From: Tethya wilhelma
Taxonomy: Eukaryota; Porifera; Demospongiae; Tethyida; Tethyidae
Direction: 5' to 3'
Assembly: GCA_964030475.1 (NCBI GenBank)
Contig: CAXIPT010000013.1
Span: forward strand, 399,408 to 463,407
DNA: 64,000 nucleotides
Shown here: positions 24,900-38,042 of the stretch, piece by piece
Position numbering within the stretch: position 1 is the stretch's first letter
How the letters are laid out: every line of letters begins with the position of its first letter
Translations under genes and position numbers: made by a program
Notes under the pieces: model-generated
Database searches by the model: none
What the model was told of the DNA's origin: nothing
What the model saw: the letters and a program-made list of their open reading frames with translations, nothing else

Positions 24900-25638
24900 T
24901 CATAATAAACATGTACTACACTCACTGAGATGTGTGGGTGATCTGGGAGGAGTTGAAGTGGTCTGGATGCTACTGGTATCAGAGGACGCTAGACCTACAG
25001 ATACACACACACACACAAACACATAAGAACAGAGGTAGTCATAAAAAAGAAACTTCAATCCTGCCTGCATGCATGGAATATTAAAACTCACTTGCTAAAG
25101 CAGGGGCTGATAGTTTCCTTGGTGATATAGGGGGTGTGGCTAGGTTATCACCGACAGGTGCTGAAATATCTGTAGCAAAATAGAATCATACCAATACCTT
25201 AAAAGGAGGTGCTCACTGTTACCATGGCAACAACATACCTGATCCAAACGAACCAGTTGTTGGAGACGGAGAAATGGAGAAATTACTGCTCTCTGAATTG
25301 TGATGAGGGGGGTCAGAAATAGATTAATTAATGAAAATTATGTGAGGGGTCAATGACAATGACTCACTGTGCTTCTCTAGCTGTGTAGTGTGGGGGGCAG
25401 ACTTCCGCTTCCCTCGGTTCAGGGGACTGGGAGGATTTCTACGCAATTGGACCACTGGGAGGGGGCAGAGAAGAACAATGAACAGCTGTATGCTGTAGCA
25501 GACATATTTATTCTACCTTTTTCACTGCTCTCTGCAATCTTCTCCAACAAGTCTTCTTCCTGGACAACATACTTCCTAGAGAGATGCTTTCTCACCATCT
25601 TGGTCATACGATGCTGCAAGCAGAGGGGGGGGGGAAGT

Positions 25639-25690
<52 letters not shown>

Positions 25691-28600
25691 CACCATCATT
25701 TCAATCTCACCAATGTGCAAACACACACACACTGAGAAAGAGGAGAGACCACTCTCACTGCAGTGCATGACTCACGTGATAGTAGACCTCCTTGAGAGCG
25801 TTATCAGTGATGGTGGAGAGAGCCATGGGGTTGTGTCTGTTCCTCAGTCGAATGGAATGATGGATGCTCTTCAACACACCACCGAGACGACCCAGGTCAA
25901 CTTGAGGAGGCTCGGGCTACAAGGACACACACACAAAGAGAGAGAAAGAGAGAATGAAGCATTTAAATCTAGAGTAAGTCAGACAGACTTCACTAATTCT
26001 ATACTGAATTCTTCATTCACACTCACAAGTGAGATCTTCTAATCGTAAGTCTAAATCTAGACTTTCAAGAACCTTTGTTGCTACCTACAATCACCAATCA
26101 CTCACCATCATCGGCTGCTGACAGTATGTCTTGATCACTCTGATCTGCTTCGCCAACATCCTCAGTTTCTCAAAGTTGACCAGTCCGTCCACCTGTGTCT
26201 CGTTGCCATCGTAGAGGAACGTCAGGTCCTTCTTGATGATCGGGAAGAACGGGATTAGGGGAACAGAAGTTGTACGTTGGAGCTCACGATACTTGGCCAT
26301 GTTGTGGAATGGGTTCATGAAACTAGTCAGATCCTGAGGGAGAGGGAGAGGTTTGTGTGTGTAACTAACTTGGTGGCTGACAGAACTGACAACCCCTTAC
26401 CCACACAAAATGACGACCCCTTACCAACAAGATAAATGTAAACTACTTTCAGTTCTCTCTACTGACTGACCTCCATTGCCTTCCTGTACTTGGATGGCAC
26501 CTTGTCCCAAGCTGATCTCTGTCTCTGCACCAGGCCGTGGTTCAAACCACTCAGGATGTGGAACATGGAGTTGAAGTTCTTCAGCTCCTTGCACCATTCT
26601 ATAGATACAAGTAAAATAGGCAGTCAGTTACTACAAAAGCTCTTCTAACCTGATCTTTTTTCCCCATCTACATCTTGTGTTAATTTTTTCCCTTTTTTTG
26701 TTCATTCTCGCCACTGATGGGACTCGAACCCACCACCTTGCAGTCATAAGCCGAGCACCTAGCCCATTTAGCCACCCACTCNAACCCAACCAGCTAACAG
26801 ATGGTGCTGACATTGAGTGTGTGTGTCTAGCATTTGGACCACCCTGTACTATATCAAAACGAAATACTAACTTTAATTAAGAACTAGTCTGCAGTGTAAT
26901 TAAAGAGTGTATGGGGTTAATTGCCAACTACAGACCTTACTAATGACTAATAATAATTTTACTGTTTCATGAGTAAATGTCAGCACATGCAGTGTGTGTG
27001 TGTGTGTGTGGATGGACCCCCCACAGAGCCAAGGGACTTCACCATTACAAACCTACCTTGTTGATAGTCTTAGCTTCTTCAACTTGTCCAACGACTTGCC
27101 TCCAATGCTTGACAATGGGCGAATGATTTTCTACACGATTCAAAACAATCAAACATACATGAAATACCCATGAATACAGCCATACAGAGGGACACATGCT
27201 AAAGCAATGCTTGAGTCAAAAATGGCTTACAGGGACTTTTTTCTTTGCCTTGGGCGAACTGGGAACTGTGAATCAAAACAAAGACAATGGAATAAACACA
27301 CACACACACACTCACAGTGTCACACAATGTTAGGAGAGAGGAGTCCCCCCCGCTATACCCCCCTCCTACCTTTGCCCCTCCCCTTGACGGCATCGGCTGT
27401 GGCTGGTCTGGTGTCCATGGTGTTGGACCGTGAGATGGCCGACTGCATGGGGATCACTGGGAGAGGACCAGGGGTCTTCCCCTTGTGGTACTGTGATGAG
27501 AGAGATGATGTAATAATGACATCATTTGTGAGATAAATCAGTAGCACTGAAGTGTTTTCTGAGTGAACTTACATCTGGTGGTGGTTTGGGAGGGTCTGCC
27601 ATGTACTGCTTGAATTCTGAAGTAAATGAAACCATTACATCATAATGATGTCCTTAATTGGAATTACATCACAATGACATCACCAATTAAACTCTCCCTC
27701 ACATACCGTATAGCGGGTAAATTTGCCGAGAATTAAATTTGGCAAATTGGCAGAATTAAAAAATTACCAATATTGGCAGAATTAAATCACCAAATAAAAA
27801 ATTACCAATAATGCTAAAATGAGAATTCGCCAAATTTTAAGCCTACCAAATTTACCCGCTATACAGTACACATGTACACATACACCTACCAGGATGGTTT
27901 GATTTCACTTTCAATGATAGTTTGTAGTTCTTGCGAAGGATCAACAGCACCTCCTTCAGCTCTTTCTTCTCACACTTGGCATCGTTGATCTCAAGGATCT
28001 GAACAAAAAAAATCACCTCACTTAACAAGCTCGGCACTAATCAGATCACATGACTCTCACCTGATCTGCTATGCGTAGCCCGGCCTTGTCCGGGACCGAG
28101 AGGGGTACAACCATCGACACAAAGATGGGATGAGCCACTTCCCAGCCACCGACCACCTCAAAGTCCAGAGGGGAGTTGGTTCCAGCCCGATCCTACAGGG
28201 AGGGGAGAAGTAGGATGAGCATGAAGAGAGATTACAGAGATTGTTGATTAGGAGGAAAGGTATTATACGAAATCACACTTCAACAAAGGCTACACATATC
28301 ATCCACTGTTTGAGGTGATTTGGTGAAAGCTCAAGATCTGTTCACACTGACTAAGGAATGATGCTAATCCCATCTCCATTATTTACTATTGAGATACAAG
28401 TTAGTCATGAACCAGTTGCACATAAGATGTTCAACTTACAATCTCAACTTGTCTTGTTCTAGCGTTAGAAGCTCTTGCCTTGTCCAGTGCACGTTTCTCT
28501 CCTACCTTACCCTGGAGGGAGAAAGAGAGGACAAATGTGATCAACAATGGCTGCCATCAAAGCAGAGAGAAAGAGGATGGTCTTACATCTTCCACTAGTC

Positions 28601-29034
28601 TAGCCTCGAACCAGTCGAGGAAGGCAGTCATCTCGTCACTTCCTTCAAAGTCAGGGAAGTGCTCAGACACCCAATTGAGGACAATCATGGTGATCTAACA
28701 GCAGCAAGGGAGGGGAGGAAGAAACAGCGAGCAATGATTTCAGAGAACTCACATCTTTAAGCTAACAAAATATAACATACCGTATAGCACAAAATATTGG
28801 TGGGAAAAAATTTGGCAGATTTTTGTGCTATACAGTATGTGTATCACAAGCTAGAGGTACTTTGCTTACCCTCTCTCTCTCCTCTGGTAGTCCTGACAAC
28901 CATGTGTCCTTCAGTTTGGTGATTATTGGGGTGGTGCTCTTCAGGAATGTTCGATAGGTTAGCAAGAAGTCTTTTACGAAAGTATCATCCACAGATTCTT
29001 CGATGAGATAGTCTACAAGCTTCTCTGGTGTAGC
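24900..29034 (-). CDS. RAPGEF2: RAPGEF2/6-like Rap guanine-nucleotide exchange factor, 3' part
   Basis: Minus-strand exons from 29034 to the TGA at 24902-24900. In order they encode the RasGEF N-terminal (REM) segment with '[10 protein letters not shown]' (29034-28871) and '[12 protein letters not shown]' (about 28694-28585), then a PDZ domain (about 28195-27890, '[20 protein letters not shown]') and proline/basic linkers (27618-27057). The C-terminal half of the RasGEF catalytic domain follows, with '[16 protein letters not shown]' (about 26598-26463) and '[10 protein letters not shown]...[11 protein letters not shown]' (26333-26106). The tail is serine/proline rich. The domain order is that of PDZ-GEF1/2, which activates Rap1/2 at membranes. 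The RA domain and the first half of the catalytic domain are absent; they should fall between 27057 and 26598, where N26782 lies. The 5' part of the gene is at 30253-38042. Confidence 0.85.
25639..25689. repeat. (GA)n microsatellite
   Basis: A pure GA tract of about 50 bp in a RAPGEF intron. The poly-RE frame across it is spurious. Confidence 0.95.
26708..26777 (-). mobile_element. tRNA-derived SINE or tRNA pseudogene
   Basis: On the minus strand, an A box TGGCTAAATGG (26774-26764) and a B box GGTTCGAGTCC (26730-26720) match the RNA polymerase III consensus at tRNA-like spacing. The anticodon stem does not fold convincingly, so I do not call a functional tRNA. It lies next to N26782 in a RAPGEF intron. 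Confidence 0.55.
27705..27868. mobile_element. MITE family Z, copy 1
   Basis: Terminal inverted repeats CCGTATAGCGGGTAAATTTG and CAAATTTACCCGCTATACAG enclose about 120 bp of AT-rich sequence. It lies in a RAPGEF intron. Related copies are at 28779-28838 and 31953-32173. Confidence 0.8.
28779..28838. mobile_element. MITE family Z-like, short copy
   Basis: Starts ACCGTATAGCACAAAA and ends TTTTGTGCTATACAGTA as inverted repeats about 60 bp apart, related at the tips to the element at 27705-27868. Confidence 0.65.
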
Positions 29035-29125
29035 CTAGAGGGTCACAATGAAAGGAAAGAGGTATCCAGCATCAAGGAGATTTCATTACAACAGGAAAAT
29101 GTACCAATTAGTCAGGAGGAAGCCN

Positions 29126-30099
29126 AACCAACCAGGTGATCTTCTTCAAGCTGCTTGCATTGCTAACGCCACATTTGCAGCTCTCGGTGGATTCAAGGAG
29201 AGCATTCGGCCCGGCATGAAAGTCAAAGTCCTTGGAGAAGGTGTGGAAGACTCGTACGGAACCATCCAAAGTATATCTGAACGTCGTGGTCTCGCAAACG
29301 TCCAATTTCCCGATGACGAATTTTGTTTCGGAGTGAACAAGACTCTTGAAGTGCCCCTTTCGAGATTGGCACCGCCTCAAAAAGATGTCCTCCCACTGAA
29401 ACAGTTGGGAGTCACAGAGCAGCTCTGTCGTGCCATCTTTGCTCTGCTCAAGACTACCACTCCCTCCCTGACACACGCTCACTCCAGTTCAGATGCCAAC
29501 ACCTCTCCTCTTGGCTTCTGTCGTCTCTTTGCTGAGCTTAGAACGAGGGCTTGTGCTGCGTTGGCTTATCACGTGAGAGATAAAGAATTTGCTGAGAAAA
29601 TTGTCGAGGATTCTGAAGGGAAGTTTGGGTTCTCTTTGCTCAGCGACGAGGCTCAGAGATCAAACAACGGTCTTCGTGTCTCACTGGTTGAGAATCACTG
29701 TCAGAGTCTCAGGATGTTGTACAGAGACTGTGCTCGACCCGCTCCCCCCAGAATCGAGAAACCAAGAGTTGAAGTGAGTAATGTGTGTATGTGTGGGTGA
29801 GTGGGGATACATACAATAAGAAGGATTGCCTGGTTATATTCCTGCCACATTATTTCATATGTTCTCTCTCTCTCATGCTTACAAAAAATACAGCCTAAAT
29901 CCATCAAACTAGACATTGTTCGTCCCTGGCCACCTGTGACCTCGTGCAGCTTCACTCACAAGCTGACCTCTGTGACCTACCAGGGTCCCACGGCCTCCTC
30001 TGCTGCACCCATCCCTACCCCCGCCAATGGAGGCTCTCAGGACACACCCCAACCAAAGGGAGTCATTGTCTACGCTAACACTGCTATACCAGTACTAGT
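29126..30099 (+). CDS. Two exons of a large unidentified protein (possibly HERC1-like), incomplete
   Basis: A plus-strand reading frame is open from N29125 to about 29774, followed by a GTGAGT donor. It resumes after an acceptor near 29892 and runs to about 30099 with another GTGAGT. The protein has 'GMKVKVLGEGVEDSYGTIQS', a small barrel-like segment, then helical sequence with many Cys/Leu. It ends in 'GVIVYANTAIPVL', which resembles the start of a SPRY domain. This combination recalls giant HERC1-type ubiquitin ligases, but I cannot confirm it. The exons sit antisense inside the RAPGEF gene, exactly where RAPGEF exons are missing, and are bounded by N29125 and a (GA)n tract. A misjoined contig is likely. 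Confidence 0.5.
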
Positions 30100-30151
30100 G
30101 AGTATTTACCTTTACTCATGTACATAAGTAGTTCCTGCCATTCACAATAGT

Positions 30152-30153
<2 letters not shown>

Positions 30154-30198
<45 letters not shown>
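30154..30198. repeat. (GA)n microsatellite
   Basis: A GA tract followed by a G-rich run. It separates the plus-strand exons at 29126-30099 from RAPGEF exons on the minus strand and is a candidate chimeric join. Confidence 0.95.
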
Positions 30199-30206
<8 letters not shown>

Positions 30207-30252
30207 GGAGGGGGTGTTAGTGAGTGAAGGCAGTGATGCATATTTGTCTTAC

Positions 30253-31118
30253 TTCATCTCCATTGTCAATGACGACACTATTCTCAGTGTCAAAGGTCGA
30301 GAGCATCAGGAGCTGAAAGAGAGCTCGGCGAATGTTGGAAGTCATATTTGAGAAGACCTGTTGGACGTGAACACACACACAGAAAGTGGAAGAGAGAGAG
30401 AGAGAGAGATGAACAATAATAGCATGTGGATGAAGTCTGAAATGCTGCCAAATCTAAGCAACAATCAAATCTCTATCTTAGACCGGACATGAAGTGATAC
30501 AAGAACTAGAGAGAAAGAAATGGCTAGCAACTACAGTTTCATGTACTTCAACTTACAGGCATATACTGGAGGACATCCATTACACGTTCTGTAAAGTGAG
30601 AAAAAAGACACATAAACACACACACATACTCAGAGTAAAGATACTGCTACAAACACACACACACACCAGTATTGTTTCTCATAGCTATATCAGCATAGAA
30701 ACACAAACAAGGCATTCTTTGGCACATAGAGAGAGCCAAGTAGTTAGAAACAAGTGTGCAACCGCACGTACACACACACACACACCATTACGGAGGCAAT
30801 ACTAATATATACAGTTACTGCAACTACAATGCTCTGCTGTTATGGAGGCTGCTTGTGACTGCAGAACAAAGCCTTACAATGTTCAAAGGCCAAAAAAATT
30901 AAGACAAGTAGATTAACACAATTATCGAAACTGATATGGCAGCTGCCTTGTAAGGCAAGGTGGCTGTAATGTCAGAGCTCTTCAAACACACAGTAGCGAC
31001 TAGGGTAGCAACTGGCCTATCATACCAAATACAACCACGGGCAATTAGGAGACAATACAGCCAGCGATGTTGTTGACAATTGGCTATTATAGATACACAA
31101 AGACAGCAACATGCAGCT

Positions 31119-31165
<47 letters not shown>

Positions 31166-32749
31166 CCACACACACACTCACCAATATCTTCATCCCCTCT
31201 TTCCGCTGGTGGCTTGGAGAGCACCTCGAGGACAGCATCCATGCTCGTGGCAGAGGAGGACTGAAAGAGAAAGAGAGGTAAAGGAAGGTACCATATTGAA
31301 GAGGGAGAGAGAACACCAGAGTCACTGAACAGCTTCATCGTGATCGATAAACGCATGGCTATTGTTGTTGTGGAGAGCAGCTACTGTTTCTAATGGAGGA
31401 ATCTACACAGCAACTTCTACTCTTACTTCATGCTTGCCTGAACTCTGTGGCTACAATAGCTAGCTATAATATATCTCTACTACATTCGAATATTCTACAG
31501 TTTCTGCTAGAACTAGTAGCTAGGACTACAGAGCAAGCTATCTTCAAGTATTCAAATGATAAAATTGCCACACTTTGTATCAATCATGCTCGATATAGAC
31601 TCCAAATTGCTTGTTAGCGTCAACAGCACAGCAAAAACTGCGACAATTAGGAGCTGCACGTAACTGTAAACACAGCCGCTAGCTATCATTCACACACACA
31701 CACACAGCCTCACAGACCGGCCTCTCTCTACCTATAGGGTAGTGTGAGACAAGAGCGCTACATACATCGGACAAATCACACTTCCATACTAGGACCGATC
31801 ACATTAGAGACAATTACAGCAATTAATGAACCATGAATCGACAGAAATTTTAATTCTAATTAATGCTCACCTCTGATTGGACGGACTCTTCATCATCAGA
31901 ATCAACTACAATAAATACAGCATCAAAATATGGTGTCAAAAATGTTTGTTCTACCATATAGCGGGTAAATTTGGCGAAAATTAAATTAAGCAAATTGGCA
32001 AATTATTATGCAAATCACCAAATTTAAGAATTGCTAAACAGTTTTATATGCACGCACATACATATAAGCAATGCAGCATGCAGAATTGAATTGCCAAATT
32101 TAAAATCACAAATCAAACTAAAATACAAATTTGCCAAATTTTAAGCCTGCCTAATTTACCCATTATATGGTATAAACAGTCTCTCACGTACACACACACT
32201 CTCTACAGTACCTTGGCTCTCTGAGAGGTAGTCCAAGGAGCCGACCGAGTCTCTGTTCATGGTGGCAGACCCCTTCTTGTCCGAGGGGGGAGCGCTGTAC
32301 CTTCTCTCTCTATCTGTCTTTCTCCGCCGAACTGTGATCTCCGATGATGTCATTTCCCTCCTAGTTGTCACCTTGACCGGATGCTCCATGGCCCGCTCTA
32401 AGCTTGAATTCGACATACTCACTTTTTTCATGTCCGCAGGATCAAAAGTGAACACCCTTTCTTCACTCCTACTCCGCCTATTTCTCTCGGCTAACAAGTC
32501 GGCACTCAGGGGGTAATTGTGCGAGGTCCCCCCATCGTTAGGAGGGGTCGTTTCTTTTAAGGGATCGATCATGTCCAAGTCCATGCTCTCTGGCCGGTCC
32601 CCAGAGGGGGACGATCTCTTCCAGGCACTCCTCTTGTCGATTGTGACCCCTGCAATGTTCTCCAACGGGGGGCGATGGGACTCACTGCGAATGTGGTTTT
32701 GAGCTGGCATGATAGTGTCTTCTGCTCTTGTGCTAGCAGCTACTGTGCC

Positions 32750-32819
<70 letters not shown>

Positions 32820-34002
32820 CGTCGATAAACTAAACTACACACTGTAATCATGCAGTACAGCTTACCTGAATAAAATCGTGTCCTTATTGTGAACTTCATA
32901 CACCAGTCTCTCCAACACAGGCCTAGTACAAACCAAGCAAGAGTGAATCTTTTCAAAAAAAAAACAAACTTACAGCTACCTCAAAATCTTGGCTGGCTAC
33001 ACAAAACACTCAACAGAACTGAACTGAGCGTGTAACCACTGATATTATATATTGTTGATCAGTTGCCAACACGGGCCAAAAAGGGTAGGCACAATTTATA
33101 CTCTGAAAGAGCAGTAGTTAGTGAGGACAATCACAACAGACACCTTACTAGAACAAATTGGATTAGTCAACACCCATTTATATTGCAGCCTCACACACAG
33201 ACACACTAACATAGGCCCGTTCTATTGAACCAATGATGTTTGTATTCAATAGTTGAAGCATCATTCAACAGCTGGTTTCACCCGGCTTTGAAGACACTGG
33301 AGAGAGAGTTTTAACACATGGAGGTGTGTGGAGCAGTCCGTACATATGCTGCCTCAGCTATGCCTACACCATTCAACAGACTCCCAATACTACATTATGA
33401 AACTGTGTAGCCATTAATAAACTGTTCTGAAACCATGTTGTGATGGCCAAGCTGTAGCCAATATACAAATGAATGATCTCCTTTAAAAAGACACTGCTAT
33501 TTGTGAGCCTAACTAGACTTGACTTTAGAACCATACAAGTATAGCCCTCCCTCCCTGGAAGGCAGGCAATAAGTAGGCTTATGTTTACAAAGAGATCTTA
33601 GGGATCTAGCTGTGGGTATGTGTGTATAAGGTCAGGGAAAAAAGAACCACATCTTAGCTAGTTGGTTGTGTTGAGTTTCACCAGCTACAAGACCACAGCC
33701 GGACTTTGGCACAGAGTTAGCAAACAGCTGGTGTAGTAGCAGAGAGAGGTGTGGCCACATTGGCATGGATACAAGGATCACATACATACAAACATACATA
33801 CATACATACATACATACATACATACATACATACATACATACATACAAACATACATACATACATTATGTCGTACCTGATGGTTGTGTTGTCGTAGCTGGTG
33901 AACTCTGACAGTTTCTTGAGTGTGTGGCAAATGTAGTCGACATCCTGTAGGAATAGATTGAAGACAGATAATGTAATGGTGTCTGTGTGATGGTGTACCT
34001 TC

Positions 34003-34048
<46 letters not shown>

Positions 34049-35233
34049 GTGTGTGTGAGTGTGTGTGTGGATTACTCTCGAAAGTGTGATGAGAACACAT
34101 TGAAAGTAATTTACAATTGTTTGTGAAACTAACATAGCACGGAAGGGGGGGGCAGAAATTCATCTTAGAAGTTGTAAAAATGATTTTGACATTGTGAAAT
34201 GAACACAATAAGACTCCCCTATATACCACTATCAATAAGTTAGGAACAATACTTAGGGGGGAAAGGGAAGTTATTTTTTTTTTTACAAATTTAAGCTGAA
34301 AACACATGTACACTCACACACAAATACACACATGGTTTCAGATGTTGACACATATAGGAAGTTAAAAAAACTTTCCCCTTTAGAGTAATGATATTCATGA
34401 TTGATTCCAACACTCACACACATACACACACAACAACATACAAAGAGAGAGAGAGAGAGAGAGAGAGGTAGAACACACAGTGTTTACTTGCAGTACACAC
34501 ACATCACATATAAAAGGTGTATGTACAACCAGTCAGTAACAATGAGAATGGTATGCCAAAAATGTGGAATATCACAATAGTGTTGAACAGTAAGTCGGCC
34601 AGTGTGTGCAGTGTGTGTGTACACAGCACAAAAGGCTGTAGTAAGATCAAAAGATGGCTACAACCACGCACAGAAGAACAGGCAAGCCCAGACAATACCC
34701 CACTAATGGTGTGTGTGTGCAGTAATATTGACCACCCATTAACTGCAAGTATTAATTTTCACAAAAACAAAAGAAAGTTTAAAAGAAGCTCTCGTGTTCA
34801 TGAACAGCTGTCCCACACAGCTGTCAACATACAGGCTCCCTCCTAAACTTAAAACTGCCCCCTAGCTATATACTCTCTCCTCCAGACTACTGGCCTGACC
34901 AAACAAGAAAGAGGTCTAGCTGTAGACAGCTGTGAGCCATGTACCAGGTCATGTACTGGTGATGTGTTTAGAAGAAAGACAGACAGATAACCTGGAAGTT
35001 ACAAGAAGACTCCACTTCCTGACTTCAATGGGAGCAATGATGGCCAACGCTGCTAAGTGACTAAATATTGTTAATGAAAGGTGGTTCACCTTCTGATAAT
35101 AACAAAATACTTGAATACTGAAAGCAGCTGAGAAGCTCTTGAAAGCGAGGTAATGACTGTGAGAGTTGGAAGGTCAAGGAAAGAGGACATCCTAAGAATG
35201 TCTTGTACGATCACGTACACATACACCACCTTG

Positions 35234-35272
<39 letters not shown>

Positions 35273-36019
35273 AGATACACCCACCATTGGCATACTAACA
35301 GGCTATATTTGACACACAGGCACACACACCTGGCTACACAATTGGTTACATTTAAGGTATTGGACTAATTCAAGAGTTAACAACTATGGAAACAGCTGGA
35401 TAATAATACACCGAGCTTATTTATCAACAGAGGCTTGTCCGTGGCTGCTAAACCATGGCATAAGAGTTGCCAAAAAAGGCTCGAATCTGAAACAAAAACT
35501 TACTCTAGATACATAATCACATCTTTCTACGTACTTTCTACTCAAACACAGAAGCTATACCAAGTGATAAGAGCTATACACAGAGTGTGTTCAGGATTAC
35601 ATCATACATGTTGTTGTCATGGTGCCATAGGAGTGCAAGCATTCATATGCTGAACTGCTCCTTGTCATGTCAGCTGATTCATTGGCTTATAACCAACGTT
35701 ACTATGACAATAGAGAACCACTCACATACATATTCAATGGTTGCTACTACAATTGGCAATGGTTTGACCATTGTGTACCAAACTGAGCTAACTGGCTCCA
35801 TGAACTACCAAACCTTTCAAACTGATAGCTACACACGACCAATAAGGGACGTTCATTGACCAGTAGTTGCCAAGGTCTTAAGATAAAGTGTCTTGAGAGT
35901 AAAATGACCGAATACAATTGATGGCCAATTACTAGTTCAATTGTCAGCATTGGTGTTACTCTAGTGTCTCAATGTGAGCCCTTTGTACTAGCAGTCTTCA
36001 GATGAATTGTTCTCTCATC

Positions 36020-36061
<42 letters not shown>

Positions 36062-37558
36062 GAAAGAGAGAAAAACAGACAGCCTGCTGTTAACAGTCGA
36101 CTTACTCCAACTGTATTTCATGCTACAATGGACACACAGAATGTAAGCATGCTTCACACATCGGAGAGTAATTCCCTAACCAGGTTAGACAATGTCTGTC
36201 TCATGCTCACCACCTTTGAAGAGAAGAACAAGCAACAATAGAAGACATGGCTACTTCCAAACTATTGGACAAGGAAGACCCTACGATTAAGGGATTTAAT
36301 TAGATTAAATAAAGCCATCAATGGGGAAGATCCTCTAATTAAGGAGACTTAATTTGTTATTAGAACAATTAAGCAACAGTAAACACAAAGAGTGAGAGTG
36401 CACAAAAACAAACATATGACTACAAAAATACAAGACACAACAACAACATGGAGATAGCTGCGGTCGTACTGACTCAGGGAATCGATTGAGATATATTTGG
36501 ATGTGACTAACACAAGGTGGAATCTGGCGTGTGTGTGAATGGCGGAGATCGGCATTCTAAAACCCAACAACTGAACCGATTTTAGTTCCAGTAGAGTAGC
36601 TCTCAAAACCGACAGATTAATCTGGTTCCTTTTTTGAGAGCCATCGCATCACACACTCTCTCAACAGTTTCATCCCAGCGACCCAACGAGGTGAAACACA
36701 CACACACCCACTCGCAATTCTTTCCTGGTTCCCTGGAATTGTCACCTTCACAACCAACATCAACATCATCCTGTTAGTGTTGAGGTGACACCAATAGCAT
36801 GTATCCAAACAGCCCCCCCCCCTCCTGTGTGGGCTCAGCTAGGAACAGTGGGAGGCATGGAGAGAGACAAGATGCACAAAGGAAAGGTGGTGTTCTCGAG
36901 ATGTTAGCTAGCAACAGAAGTACACGGGTCTCGTATTTATAGAACAAAGGTTGGGGATTAGTTAGGAAGAAACCGGTTAGTGTCTGGGATCGGGAGTTCT
37001 AGGCTAAGAGAGACAGACTAGACGTCATTGACCACACAACTGGAAAGCGTTTAAGTGGATTACATTTGCCTTACAGTGAGACAGAGAGGGGTACATTTGC
37101 ATGCCTAGTTACAAAGATCACGGTTCCATTTGTACACCTAGTTATAAAGGACCTGGTTCATTTCCTCCCAACATAAAAGAGGCAACTGCTCTGAAGTTGA
37201 ACAACAAAACAAAAGTCTCTGCTATGCTTGAAAACGATCTAACGCACAGAGCTACTCAAGACTGTAACAGAACGACATCCTCACACAGAGAATCACTCAC
37301 ACAAACAGTGTTGTAAGGGAGCGACAGGAACCTATACACATGTAGGCTTCCACTCACGTAGCTACTTGCCTGTTGTACCATCACTACAATTCATGGTAGA
37401 AGAAGCACAATAGAACAGAGCTTCCTCTTTTAGTGGGAAGGCCAAAACACTATACACCATGTTAGTGTAACTAGTCATAATACTTTTTAGAGATGCTTTT
37501 CAACTTGGGCTTCAGGTCTTAAACTAATAGTATAGAGTTAGTGTTTCAATAGAAGTGC

Positions 37559-37616
<58 letters not shown>

Positions 37617-38042
37617 ACGTATTTCTAGGATGACAACAGACACACCGACATAAATATTATACACTCGAGGTGAGTGAAATCTGCCACACCCCCACCCTGT
37701 ACCCACAACCAAAATTATGGACACTATACCACTTTGTGCTTTTTTGTGCCTTTTCAGTGAACTTTTTTTGAAGGCATTCTCTAGTCAGAGCAACAATGGT
37801 GGAGATAACTGACTAAATAGAGGTGTGCACCTCACAATAGTCAAAGCATGAATCAACAGAGTCTTTGCTACTATACAAACACACTTATTACCACCACTTT
37901 ATACCTAGTGTTCAATTATCTCAAATATTCTGGTTAGCACTCAGACAAGATGATGTGTTACTCATACCTGCTCCGTTCTCTCGCTGGGTTCTCTCCTCAC
38001 GCAGTCCAAGAAACGTTTGGTGAACACCAAATCTTCATCCAT
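30253..38042 (-). CDS. RAPGEF2: RAPGEF2/6-like exchange factor, 5' part
   Basis: The start ATG at 38042 opens a 25-codon exon (to 37968) encoding MDEDLVFTKRFLDCVREEPS and on. Exons follow at 33944-33874, about 32934-32880, about 32745-32212, 31906-31870, about 31262-31188, 30590-30557 and 30358-30253. The first three encode a segment like the N-terminal cyclic-nucleotide-binding-like domain of vertebrate RAPGEF2/6 ('RLVYEVHNKDTILF'). The 32.2-32.7 kb exon is a Ser/Arg-rich linker. The last exons encode 'VLEVLSKPPAERGDED', 'VFSNMTSNIRRALF' and 'NSVVIDNGDE', matching the start of the second such domain. The remainder of that domain is missing before the REM exon at 29034. The 5' introns reach 4 kb and are rich in microsatellites. 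Upstream DNA to 38400 is the presumed promoter. Confidence 0.85.
31120..31176. repeat. (CA)n microsatellite
   Basis: A CA tract in a RAPGEF intron. The Cys/Val-rich frames over it are artefacts. Confidence 0.95.
31953..32173. mobile_element. MITE family Z, copy 2
   Basis: Starts CCATATAGCGGGTAAATTTG and ends with the complementary TAATTTACCCATTATATGG. It is diverged relative to 27705-27868 and lies in a RAPGEF intron. Confidence 0.7.
32753..32815. repeat. (GA)n microsatellite
   Basis: A pure GA tract of about 62 bp directly upstream (minus strand) of the Ser/Arg-rich RAPGEF exon. Confidence 0.95.
33781..33862. repeat. (CATA)n tetranucleotide repeat
   Basis: About twenty CATA units with two CAAA variants, ending 12 bp before the RAPGEF exon at 33874. 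Confidence 0.95.
34003..34072. repeat. (GT)n microsatellite
   Basis: An intronic GT tract with one GC and one GA interruption. Nearby tracts are at 34444-34468 (GA), 35238-35271 (TC) and 36021-36058 (CA). No exon is recognised in the 33950-37967 intron. Confidence 0.95.
37561..37615. repeat. (GT)n microsatellite
   Basis: A pure GT tract of about 54 bp in the first RAPGEF intron. Confidence 0.95.

Noticed and set aside
25641..26042. Arg/Glu-rich ORF starting in (GA)n
   Set aside because: It is antisense to supported RAPGEF exons and begins in a microsatellite.
26708..26777. Functional tRNA gene
   Set aside because: A and B boxes are good but I could not form a proper anticodon arm, so a tRNA-derived repeat is safer.
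30899..31356. Long Cys/Val- or His/Thr-rich ORFs over CA/GT tracts (also near 34000, 36000, 37600, 41050 and 42200)
   Set aside because: These are translations of dinucleotide repeats without domains or splice context.
33781..33862. CRISPR-like array from regular repeats
   Set aside because: It is a simple CATA tetranucleotide tract without spacers, in a eukaryotic intron.
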